From Bacteroidetes bacterium UBA6063 (GTDB lineage Bacteria; Bacteroidota; Bacteroidia; NS11-12g; UBA9320), in contig DIYD01000010.1 in the NCBI GenBank assembly GCA_002428905.1, positions 1-5,867 of the forward strand: a stretch of 5,867 bases of DNA. The letters run 5' to 3'. Position numbers and translations under genes: made by a program. Of this stretch, positions 1 to 5,709 are shown one piece after another. Below the pieces are notes generated by a model that ran no database searches, had not been told where the DNA came from, and saw only the letters and a list, made by a program, of their open reading frames with translations. Every line of letters starts with the position of its first letter. Within the stretch, counting starts at the first letter, position 1.

Positions 1-292
1 GCACCAGATATACCTTCCGACCTTGTTTTACCTTAAAACCAGCTTCCGGATTCTGATCGATTATTGCGAGTAACGGAACTCCATCACGATATACCGTATC
101 GGTTATTTCGTAATCAAAACCACCATCCTCCAGGGTTCTAACTGCTTTATCAATGCGCATTCCTTCGATTTGAGGAACCTGCACCAATGGGTCACCATGG
201 CCCGTATAAAAATGGATAATCAGCAAGGTCGCTCCAACCAATAGGCCAAGAACTAACCCCATCAATATCAATGTTTTAACAAGTTTTTTCAT
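1..292 (-). CDS. PASTA-domain membrane-anchored protein (partial, C-terminus off the left edge)
   Basis: I translated this by hand; 97 codons are visible from an ATG at 292-290. It starts MKKLVKTLIL, and residues 4-26 form one hydrophobic segment (ending LLIIHFYTG), which fits a single N-terminal membrane anchor with the rest in the periplasm. From about residue 38 there is a PASTA domain: VPQIEGMRIDKAVRTLED, then the usual variable strand pair and an IDQNPEAGFKVKQGRKVYL segment, the classic xxQxPxxGxxVxxGxxVxL ending. PASTA domains in other bacteria (PBP2x, PrkC/PknB) associate with peptidoglycan or muropeptides. The start lies one base after the stop of the upstream ligase gene (TAA-C-ATG), so the two are almost surely co-transcribed and probably translationally coupled. 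More PASTA repeats may follow beyond the window. The family call is firm; the cellular role is inferred. Confidence 0.88.
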   Translation of the reverse strand, partial: MKKLVKTLILMGLVLGLLVGATLLIIHFYTGHGDPLVQVPQIEGMRIDKAVRTLEDGGFDYEITDTVYRDGVPLLAIIDQNPEAGFKVKQGRKVYLV

Positions 293-293
293 G

Positions 294-2960
294 TTACACA
301 CGTTGCTCTAACCGTTGTTTACCAAAGGTTAGAATTTCATCAATAAAGTCAAATGGTTTGTATTCGTTTATTGCTGCCTGATGGTAAATACAGGTAGCCG
401 GTGTCATACCAGGTAGCGAGTTGATCTCAATGATAATCACATCGACTTTTCCATCTTCAAATATGCGCACAAAGGCATCAATTCTACAATATCCTTCTAC
501 CTTTAAGAACTGAGCTACTTCGCCCAACACCTTACGCACTTCCGTTGAAACCCGGTTCTGTTCATTGGGATCCGTGGCAAATCGGGCTGGTGTAATATTC
601 TGCCCCTCTCCTGCCAGAAATTTTTCAGCCAGTGAAAGGATTTCGCCTTCTGCCAGCGCTTCCGAAGGCTCAAACACCTCGTACATCAATTGGCCGTTGA
701 CGTATTTCGTTAGTAAACCGCCCGTGATTTCCAGGAAGTGTGTCGCTCCTTTCTGATCTATGAAGTTCTCCAGCAGGAAATAATCCTTACGTGGGAACTC
801 TTCCTTCTCTCCAATCGAAAGCTTTTCACGCAGTCCTGCATCGATTAATTCCTGTTCTCGAAATGTGATTTCGGCATACGTGATGACGTCTTCCACAGAT
901 GTTAGTTTTTTCACGGCACTGCTGCACCCTTCATCCGACGGTTTAGCAATGAGCGGGAACTCCATCGCTTCTATACTTACAAGGACTTCTTTACGATTTA
1001 AATCCCAGTCTTGTCTGCGTATCAGATTACCATCTGCCACTAAAAAACCGGCTTGTCGCAGTAGATTGTTGGTTTTAAACTTATCGATGGTAGTGGATGA
1101 ACTCTCCACACCACTGCCATTGTACGGCATGTTCCGCTTATCCAGTTCCCGTTGTATCGCACCATCTTCACCTGGTCGCCCATGCAGTGCAATGAATACT
1201 TCGTCGCACATCTTTGCGAGCATGTCGTAGTCAATTTCTTGCGGAATAAAGACAGGTGGCACTTCTGTATAGCGAGAAGTTACACCATTTGCCTCTTCAA
1301 TAATACTGGCTATAATTTGCGCCTGACTGAAATTCTCCAGCTTGTGTTTGATATCATCGGCATTGTCTTTCAGCATTATATTCACCGGCATCTCAAACAA
1401 CCTATGGTGCTCATTATCTCCTGTTAAGAATATAGGTATAGGTTGATATTTTGCAGACGACGCCAGTTTCTCATAAATGTTCCGACCACTCTCCACAGAG
1501 ATATGTCTCTCGGTTGAATATCCGCCCATAACTACGGCTACGCGTATTCGTTCCTTGCTGGTAGATCCTTTACTATCCAAGCTGCTATCTAACTGTTGCA
1601 GCAGCACTTCGGATTGTACAAAAGAAGGAACGGTGTTAATGCGGTCGTTTAAAGACGTGCGAATAATGTACGTAAGGAATTGGCTCGGATTTAATCCGAT
1701 CTCGGCCGCTTGATGAAAAAAGAACGAAGACGGCATCATACCCGATGTTGTATTCGGATCATTCAGCAGAATTCTGCCTTCTTCGGTGTAAAAGCCATCT
1801 ATTCTGGCATAAACGTCAAAGCCCACGTATTCAAATAGTTCGCAACACGCAGTTCGGATGCGTTCAATCTCAGAAGTTTCAAGAGAAATAGGTGTTATCT
1901 TGCGCGACAAACCTGGCAAGTATTTCGATTTGTAATCGAAAAATCGAGTTGACTTTGCGATCTCCGTAGGTGGCAAAGCCAATGCTTGTCCGTTCTCATC
2001 CTTAATCACAATACAACTAAACTCCCGACCTTCAATGAACTCCTCTACAATAACCTCTACCTCCCCGCGGACGGCTTTCAGTTCGATTTCATCCATGGTT
2101 GTGAACAGATTGTTAATCCGTCTTAAGGCGTCTTCCGGATGATGTACTATTTCATTGTTGATCAATAGCGGAAAGCCAAGGGAACTTCGAACGTCCGCCA
2201 ACTCCCGAACCTGGCCCACTTGCGATTGAGACAACCAATCCTCCTTATTCAGTTTTAGCGTAAAGAAACTGTTCTCCATGGCTTCATAAAACCTGGATTC
2301 GTTATCGTCTTTCAGCACAGTTACCCCAATCGAAGAGCCCTGATTTGCCGATTTAACCACCGCCGGAAAACCAATTGCATTCGTGACCTCCTGGTAAAGC
2401 ACGTCTCGGCCAGACTGCCAGTCTTTTCGTTTGATGGTAACGTAATTTGGTTCGTCAAACCCTGCCTTAGACAGCCACTTCTTTTGGATGGCTTTGTTCA
2501 TGCCAGCTGCAGATGCAAGGATTCCACTTCCCGAGTATGGGATATTATACCATTCTAGCAGACCTTGAATGTTTCCATCTTCTCCACGTTCCCCGTGAAG
2601 AGCCAGAAAAGCAACGTCTATATGTTGTGAAAGCTCATCCGGTTGGAGCACCTCTCCTACCTCGGCCAACATGTGTTTGCGTTGAGACGACGTTAGGTCG
2701 ATACTTTCGGAATAGATCTGAAATGCGTTCGGGCTTTCAGGTAAATGGCTCACGGGCGGATAAAAATCCCGAATGGATCCGCGATAGATAAACTGCCACT
2801 TCAAGAGCACCAGATTACCAAACTCATCTACAAATATGGGTACTGCATCGAACAGCTCTTTGTCTAAATTATCGTACACCGTACGTCCACCAGCAAACGA
2901 CACTTCTCGTTCGCGTGAACTTCCACCAAAGAAAATACCTACTCTAATTCGATTATTCAC
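294..2960 (-). CDS. ddl: Tandem (double) D-alanine--D-alanine ligase, ATP-grasp fusion protein
   Basis: Likely ATP-dependent ligase joining D-Ala to D-Ala (or another D-acceptor) for peptidoglycan precursors in the cytoplasm. The protein has 888 residues if started at GTG 2960-2958, which places the first strand RVGIFFGG at residue 6; an in-frame TTG at 3011 would add 17 unlikely residues. Unit 1 (about 1-445): GGSSREREVS at 12-21, LHGERGEDG at 121-129, PYSGSG at 141-146, ATP loop K203...GSS at 208-210, omega-loop K346-Y347, RID at 386-388, metal site D401/N403 and S412. A linker rich in Q, S and D spans about 448-470. Unit 2 (about 471-888): GGYSTERHIS at 479-488, LHGRPGEDG at 592-600, PYNGSG at 612-617, KPSDEGCSS at 673-681, K780-F781, RID at 826-828, EINSLPGM at 845-852. 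Usual Ddl is one unit of roughly 300-370 residues. Both halves keep most catalytic residues, but they differ at triad and metal positions (see findings). The reading frame is continuous, so this is a real fusion as sequenced. It is followed by the PASTA gene. Confidence 0.9.
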   Translation of the reverse strand: MNNRIRVGIFFGGSSREREVSFAGGRTVYDNLDKELFDAVPIFVDEFGNLVLLKWQFIYRGSIRDFYPPVSHLPESPNAFQIYSESIDLTSSQRKHMLAEVGEVLQPDELSQHIDVAFLALHGERGEDGNIQGLLEWYNIPYSGSGILASAAGMNKAIQKKWLSKAGFDEPNYVTIKRKDWQSGRDVLYQEVTNAIGFPAVVKSANQGSSIGVTVLKDDNESRFYEAMENSFFTLKLNKEDWLSQSQVGQVRELADVRSSLGFPLLINNEIVHHPEDALRRINNLFTTMDEIELKAVRGEVEVIVEEFIEGREFSCIVIKDENGQALALPPTEIAKSTRFFDYKSKYLPGLSRKITPISLETSEIERIRTACCELFEYVGFDVYARIDGFYTEEGRILLNDPNTTSGMMPSSFFFHQAAEIGLNPSQFLTYIIRTSLNDRINTVPSFVQSEVLLQQLDSSLDSKGSTSKERIRVAVVMGGYSTERHISVESGRNIYEKLASSAKYQPIPIFLTGDNEHHRLFEMPVNIMLKDNADDIKHKLENFSQAQIIASIIEEANGVTSRYTEVPPVFIPQEIDYDMLAKMCDEVFIALHGRPGEDGAIQRELDKRNMPYNGSGVESSSTTIDKFKTNNLLRQAGFLVADGNLIRRQDWDLNRKEVLVSIEAMEFPLIAKPSDEGCSSAVKKLTSVEDVITYAEITFREQELIDAGLREKLSIGEKEEFPRKDYFLLENFIDQKGATHFLEITGGLLTKYVNGQLMYEVFEPSEALAEGEILSLAEKFLAGEGQNITPARFATDPNEQNRVSTEVRKVLGEVAQFLKVEGYCRIDAFVRIFEDGKVDVIIIEINSLPGMTPATCIYHQAAINEYKPFDFIDEILTFGKQRLEQRV

Positions 2961-3069
2961 TAGTCTTAAAAAAATCGCCCTAACTCGTATTATGAACGCA
3001 GAAACCAACAAAAACGCTCATGGTTTCGTCGTTTTTTCCGTTCCGATCGTACGGTATGCCGAATTTAGT

Positions 3070-3077
3070 TAAAATTG
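3070..3077 (+). promoter_or_regulatory. Possible -7 element for the TlpA-like gene
   Basis: TAAAATTG matches 7 of 8 positions of the Bacteroidota -7 consensus TAnnTTTG and would give a leader of roughly 45 bases before the ATG at 3130. I see no TTG at the expected -33 distance, so this is a weak call. Confidence 0.3.
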
Positions 3078-3129
3078 CACCTTCCAATCGTGGAACAATA
3101 ATTGACTTCTGTACGAATAAAAACAAGAA

Positions 3130-3648
3130 ATGAAGAATATAGTTATCGCCATTGCATTAACCCTTTGTTCAATCGGTGCTTTTGCCGGAATAAAAGACAG
3201 TACACAAAAAAACAACACCACACTTCCTCAGGTTACGTTAAAGAATAGCGAGGGAGACAATGTTAATGTTGCGGATTACGGTACGAATGGCAAAATAACC
3301 ATCATCTCATTCTGGGCTACCTGGTGCAAACCTTGTATTAAAGAGCTTAGAAACATCAATGAAGTATTGGAAGACTGGGAAGATGAATACGATGTAGAAT
3401 TGGTAGCAGTATCTGTTGATGATAGCAGAAACTCGGCACGAGTTAAACCGTTTGCCGATGGTCAGGGATGGGATTTCGACATCTTATTGGATCCGAACGG
3501 TGAACTTCAACGCCCCTTAAACGTCACCAACCCTCCTGTAACTTTCCTGATCGATCAAAACGGTAACATTGTATACACCCATACAGGTTATTTGGAAGGT
3601 GATGAGTTGGATTTGGAAGACGAAATCATCAAACTTCAGCAGAACTAA
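3130..3648 (+). CDS. Secreted TlpA/ResA-like thioredoxin-fold thiol-disulfide protein
   Basis: A 172-residue periplasmic redox protein, probably a TlpA-family disulfide reductase. Residues 1-19 are a signal peptide (MKNIVIAIALTLCSIGAFA) with a signal peptidase I site after AFA-19; no lipobox cysteine follows. The mature part has the AhpC/TSA-Redoxin-like start (LPQVTLKNSEGDNVNVADY, 32-50), the strand ITIISFWATWC and the redox motif W65-C66-K67-P68-C69, then a cis-proline loop NPPVTFLID with P136 expected opposite the CXXC. DPNGELQRPL at 121-130 is typical of the family insert. These proteins usually reduce disulfides in the envelope, for example in cytochrome c maturation, but the partner here is unknown. 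The start has an A-rich upstream stretch instead of a Shine-Dalgarno site, normal for Bacteroidota. The mature protein is strongly acidic. It is divergent from the ligase gene, and no terminator is visible downstream. Confidence 0.9.
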   Translation: MKNIVIAIALTLCSIGAFAGIKDSTQKNNTTLPQVTLKNSEGDNVNVADYGTNGKITIISFWATWCKPCIKELRNINEVLEDWEDEYDVELVAVSVDDSRNSARVKPFADGQGWDFDILLDPNGELQRPLNVTNPPVTFLIDQNGNIVYTHTGYLEGDELDLEDEIIKLQQN

Positions 3649-3684
3649 ATAAGCCTTTACAGCTTGCGTATCGTATTGATTTGA

Positions 3685-3714
3685 TTGTGCATATGCGTAA
3701 AATCACTACATTTG
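3685..3714 (+). promoter_or_regulatory. Strong Bacteroidota-type promoter (TTG-N19-TAnnTTTG)
   Basis: TTG at 3685-3687 is followed after exactly 19 bases by TACATTTG at 3707-3714, a full match to the primary sigma-factor consensus described for Bacteroides and Flavobacterium. The transcription start should fall near 3721, just ahead of the small gene at 3739. This is the best promoter in the window. Confidence 0.65.
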
Positions 3715-3738
3715 GTGATGCATAAACCCAATTTCTTT

Positions 3739-3957
3739 ATGAATTTTGGGGCCAATATAGCAGTCAATCAAGTCGTAATGAAACCAGTTTTTCAACCCGT
3801 AAAAACGGAGAAGCAACCCCTCAAGGTTGATCCATATTACCGTTACCTTTTAATGATGAAGGCCAAACTTCGTCACAATCGTTGTAATGACATCAAGTGG
3901 AACCTTCCTTCCAGGTTAATGGATGACGTACTCCAGGAGATTGACATTAAACCATAA
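3739..3957 (+). CDS. Small basic hypothetical protein
   Basis: I do not recognise a family. The frame is open well upstream, but the promoter at 3685-3714 predicts a transcript starting near 3721, which rules out the earlier TTG (3685) and ATG (3718). ATG 3739 gives 72 residues; ATG 3778 gives 59 and a more natural N-terminus, MKPVFQPVKTEKQPLKVD. The shared part carries a basic, Tyr- and Met-containing stretch (YYRYLLMMKAKLRHNRCND), then a short tail WNLPSRLMDDVLQEIDIKP that looks helical and acidic. There is no signal peptide, membrane segment or cysteine pair. The dedicated promoter and position between well-defined genes support a real gene; the lack of a known family and the small size are against. 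It ends 130 bases from the convergent gene on the other strand. The function is unknown. Confidence 0.55.
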   Translation: MNFGANIAVNQVVMKPVFQPVKTEKQPLKVDPYYRYLLMMKAKLRHNRCNDIKWNLPSRLMDDVLQEIDIKP

Positions 3958-4087
3958 CGTTTCCGGTTGACATCGATTGTATCAAAGGCATTATTGGTTC
4001 AGTATGTTTAAGTTAATCGTGTCGCACGCGTTGAGTTCATTTCCTGAGATGGCCATTTAGTTTAATGCGACTTAAGTCTGAAAACTA

Positions 4088-4495
4088 TTATCGTTGATCA
4101 AGTTCCAGCATCGCATGCAGTATAATCTGCTCCATGTGGCGATTGAATTGTCCATGTTTAGATGGGCAAATCAGGAGTAGTTTGTCCTTGTTTTCAAGGA
4201 TATATTCATACAGTCGATCAAATTCCACCAGGGTAATTGCGTTTATTTTGGCAACCAACTCTTGTAAGGTTGCCATACGTTCATCATGCACTTCCATGAT
4301 CTGGTATGCCACTTGTCTTTGGTGAAACAACACACGTAACCGTTTAATCAGTATATGCGCTTCTGCCTGCTTTCTGAAATACCCATTTTCACTTGTACGC
4401 GTTGTAAAGCTCACTTCTTCGCCCAAACCAACTACGGTACAGACATATTGCTTGTTGGCCAAACGTTCCTCCTTGTAGCTAAAATGTATTTTCAT
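4088..4495 (-). CDS. Hypothetical protein, 135 residues, divergent from the XRE regulator
   Basis: No family is recognised with confidence. ATG at 4495-4493 is chosen over the in-frame TTG two codons earlier. The N-terminal part reads as three strands (KIHFSYKEE, QYVCTVVGLG, EEVSFTTRTS) followed by a helix beginning YFRKQAEAHILIKRLRVLF; the C-terminal two-thirds is helical (ATLQELVAKINAI, EFDRLYEYILENKDKLLLI, MEQIILHAMLELDQ). There is no signal peptide or membrane segment, so it is probably cytoplasmic. The strand-strand-strand-helix order with KQAE at the helix start is loosely like a double-stranded-RNA-binding fold, but this is only an impression. The start lies 18 bases from a perfect 24-base inverted repeat (4513-4536), so the gene may be controlled by the neighbouring helix-turn-helix protein. 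It is convergent with the small gene at 3739-3957. Confidence 0.72.
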   Translation of the reverse strand: MKIHFSYKEERLANKQYVCTVVGLGEEVSFTTRTSENGYFRKQAEAHILIKRLRVLFHQRQVAYQIMEVHDERMATLQELVAKINAITLVEFDRLYEYILENKDKLLLICPSKHGQFNRHMEQIILHAMLELDQR

Positions 4496-4512
4496 CGACA
4501 ATTACACCTATA

Positions 4513-4536
4513 AATCAAACGATTTATCGTTTGATT
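4513..4536. repeat. Perfect 24-base inverted repeat, candidate operator
   Basis: Arms AATCAAACGAT (4513-4523) and ATCGTTTGATT (4526-4536) are exact reverse complements around a TT centre. It sits 18 bases before the start of the minus-strand hypothetical gene and overlaps the TTGATT box of a possible plus-strand promoter, a natural place for a repressor. A run of U is missing, so it is unlikely to be a terminator. Confidence 0.65.
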
Positions 4537-4559
4537 CGCCTTACTTCAATGGGTATAAT
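4531..4559 (+). promoter_or_regulatory. Sigma70-like promoter pair TTGATT-N17-TATAAT
   Basis: TTGATT at 4531-4536 and TATAAT at 4554-4559 are exactly 17 bases apart, pointing toward the XRE gene with a leader of about 230 bases. This is the proteobacterial consensus, not the Bacteroidota one, so activity in the native host is uncertain. Confidence 0.3.
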
Positions 4560-4651
4560 TAGGCGTTCCAGCATCTTTGATCAAATCAAAAATGAATAAC
4601 ACTTATGTCTCAAACAGCTACGGTTACATTTCATACTCTACCCTTACGTGC

Positions 4652-4673
4652 CGTTTTAGAGCACAATAAAACG
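4652..4673. repeat. Inverted repeat CGTTTTA-N8-TAAAACG, candidate operator
   Basis: Seven-base arms at 4652-4658 and 4667-4673 are exact reverse complements with an 8-base spacer. The left arm and its flank (CGTTTTAGA) recur at 4762-4770 in the repeat next to the regulator gene. Confidence 0.4.
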
Positions 4674-4760
4674 AATTATGCAGCACCAGTTGTATTTTGA
4701 CTGGTTTCTAAATAATTTTAGGAAAGAATCGAAATTTCCAGAAGCAAATTTACGGAAATA

Positions 4761-4775
4761 TCGTTTTAGAAACGA
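4761..4775. repeat. Inverted repeat TCGTTT-TAG-AAACGA before the XRE gene
   Basis: Six-base arms at 4761-4766 and 4770-4775 are exact reverse complements around TAG. It lies 23 bases before the ATG of the helix-turn-helix gene, well placed for autoregulation. The half-site is the same hexamer as in the 4513-4536 repeat, in the opposite arrangement. Confidence 0.5.
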
Positions 4776-4798
4776 CATTTAGTACCGGAAATTATTGT

Positions 4799-5206
4799 AT
4801 GGCTGAAGAAACTATGTATGGTAACTCCAACGAATCAACTTTTCTATCTCGTCTTGACTTGTTTATTCACCAGGAATATGGAAGTCGTACGAAATTCTCA
4901 AAAGCCATCGGTATTCCAGCGTCTACGCTAAGCAGCTATTTTGCAAAGAAAAAGGCCAAACCAACACTCGACTTTTTCGAAAGTCTTGGCAACACCCACC
5001 CTGAGCTTGATCTCGGTTGGTTAATTACAGGAAGGCCTTCAAGTATTAATGGCCATATTCCCAACGGGCACGGAATGGTTCGCGAAGGTCAATCGGAATA
5101 CAACGGACTTAGCGGGGCCATCCTAGATTTAACCGACGCCATTCAAAACGCCAATTTTGGGGAACTTACGGAGGCTATTCGCGATTTCACGAAAACCGAA
5201 AAATAA
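4799..5206 (+). CDS. XRE-family helix-turn-helix transcriptional regulator
   Basis: A 135-residue probable DNA-binding regulator. The helix-turn-helix lies at about residues 15-60: a first helix (FLSRLDLFIHQEY), then SRTKFSKAIGIPASTLSSYFAKK, where TKFSKAIGI is helix 2 and the PASTLSSYF turn plus recognition helix follows. PTLDFFESLGNTHPELDLGWLITGRP (55-80) is the usual ending of the short Bacteroidota Cro/C1-type proteins ('...ELNLDWLLTGKG'). After a Gly/Asn-rich linker (83-103), residues 104-131 form an amphipathic helix that could dimerise. No ligand domain is present. A second ATG six codons in (residue 6) is possible. No Shine-Dalgarno site is visible. Inverted repeats upstream suggest that it binds its own control region and that of the divergent gene at 4088-4495. 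The target set and any inducer are unknown. Confidence 0.85.
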   Translation: MAEETMYGNSNESTFLSRLDLFIHQEYGSRTKFSKAIGIPASTLSSYFAKKKAKPTLDFFESLGNTHPELDLGWLITGRPSSINGHIPNGHGMVREGQSEYNGLSGAILDLTDAIQNANFGELTEAIRDFTKTEK

Positions 5207-5220
5207 TTCGTCTTCTCCAC

Positions 5221-5228
5221 TACCTTTG
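5221..5228 (+). promoter_or_regulatory. -7 element TACCTTTG for the lipoprotein pair
   Basis: Exact match to the Bacteroidota -7 consensus TAnnTTTG, 19 bases before the ATG at 5248 and just after the regulator stop codon. No TTG is found at the expected -33 spacing, so strength is uncertain, but it implies that the lipoprotein genes have their own start. Confidence 0.5.
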
Positions 5229-5247
5229 CACTCAACATTTTTAACTC

Positions 5248-5709
5248 ATGCGTAAATTATTTCCTATTGTGATGGTCATCTTAGTTATGGCATCATGCTC
5301 TAAAGAACAAACGCAGTCCAACATGGGCAGCTTTGGTGACACATCCTGGTCTACAGAAAATGCACTGAACGGAGAAGCTTTCCTGGCGGCATTAGATGGC
5401 AAAGACTCACTAGAAGCAACCGTTACAGGTGACATAACAGCTGCTTGCCAAACTAAAGGATGTTGGATGACGATGGATATGAACGGCACAGAAATGGTCG
5501 TTAAGTTCAAGGATTACGGATTTTTCGTACCTATGAATTCTGCGGGTCACAAAGCAACCATGAAAGGATGGGCTTATGTAGATACTATCTCAGTGAACGA
5601 ACAGATCGAATTCGCAAAAGATGCGGAAAAGACGGAAGAAGAAATAGCTGCTATTAGCGAGCCACTGGTTAAACTAAGTTTCATGGCTGATGGCGTGGTT
5701 ATTGAATAA
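5248..5709 (+). CDS. DUF4920 family lipoprotein
   Basis: A 153-residue lipoprotein. Residues 1-16 are a lipoprotein signal with lipobox MASC, so Cys17 would be lipidated; the following S-K-E is partly like the Lys-acidic surface-export signals reported for Flavobacteriia, but too short to decide. The body matches DUF4920, a family seen mainly in Bacteroidota: ENALNGEAFLAAL, a central AACQTKGCWMTM (C67 and C72), then VVKFKDYGFFVPMNSAGHKATMKGWA with H101. A C-X4-C plus His set could bind a metal, but this is inference; no function of the family is known to me. It has its own -7 element at 5221-5228 and overlaps the next lipoprotein gene by 8 bases. The length is normal for the family. Confidence 0.85.
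   Translation: MRKLFPIVMVILVMASCSKEQTQSNMGSFGDTSWSTENALNGEAFLAALDGKDSLEATVTGDITAACQTKGCWMTMDMNGTEMVVKFKDYGFFVPMNSAGHKATMKGWAYVDTISVNEQIEFAKDAEKTEEEIAAISEPLVKLSFMADGVVIE

Larger units (their letters stand above)
4496..4798. other. 303-base divergent regulatory region with several inverted repeats
   Basis: AT-rich non-coding stretch between the starts of two divergent genes. It holds three inverted repeats sharing the AAACG/CGTTT half-site (listed separately), a sigma70-like promoter pair at 4531-4559, and a weaker unrelated repeat ACCAGT-N9-ACTGGT at 4685-4705. The only open frame is a 25-codon one (ATG 4592 to TAA 4669), with no support as a gene. No tRNA or terminator is seen. Confidence 0.6.

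Noticed and set aside
1551..1622. Two separate ddl genes joined by a sequencing error
   Set aside because: The linker is in frame, has a flexible composition (Q, S, D, K) and holds no stop or good start; nothing indicates an error, although reads would settle it.
865..1713. Several plus-strand open frames of 60-120 codons across the ligase region
   Set aside because: They lie antisense to a protein with every ATP-grasp motif in place, lack family motifs and have no promoter; they are shadows of the ligase gene.
2958..3011. TTG at 3011 as the ligase start, adding 17 residues
   Set aside because: The extra residues (LVSAFIIRVRAIFLRL) precede a Rossmann-like first strand that normally begins within a few residues of the start; GTG at 2960 fits better.
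3041..3060. CGATCG/CGTACG palindromes between the ligase and TlpA-like genes as an operator
   Set aside because: Overlapping short palindromes without a consistent larger symmetry or a second copy; not distinguishable from chance.
4069..4078. GACTTAAGTC palindrome near the convergent gene ends as a terminator
   Set aside because: There is no loop and no T-run on either strand, so it cannot be a normal intrinsic terminator; ten-base palindromes arise by chance.
4592..4669. 25-codon frame in the divergent region as a leader peptide or toxin
   Set aside because: Composition rich in Tyr and Ser, no hydrophobic segment, no consistent promoter with a -33 box, and its stop falls inside an inverted repeat; likely chance.
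4685..4705. ACCAGT-N9-ACTGGT inverted repeat
   Set aside because: Short arms, no shared half-site with the other three repeats and no T-run; kept only as a note in the intergenic entry.
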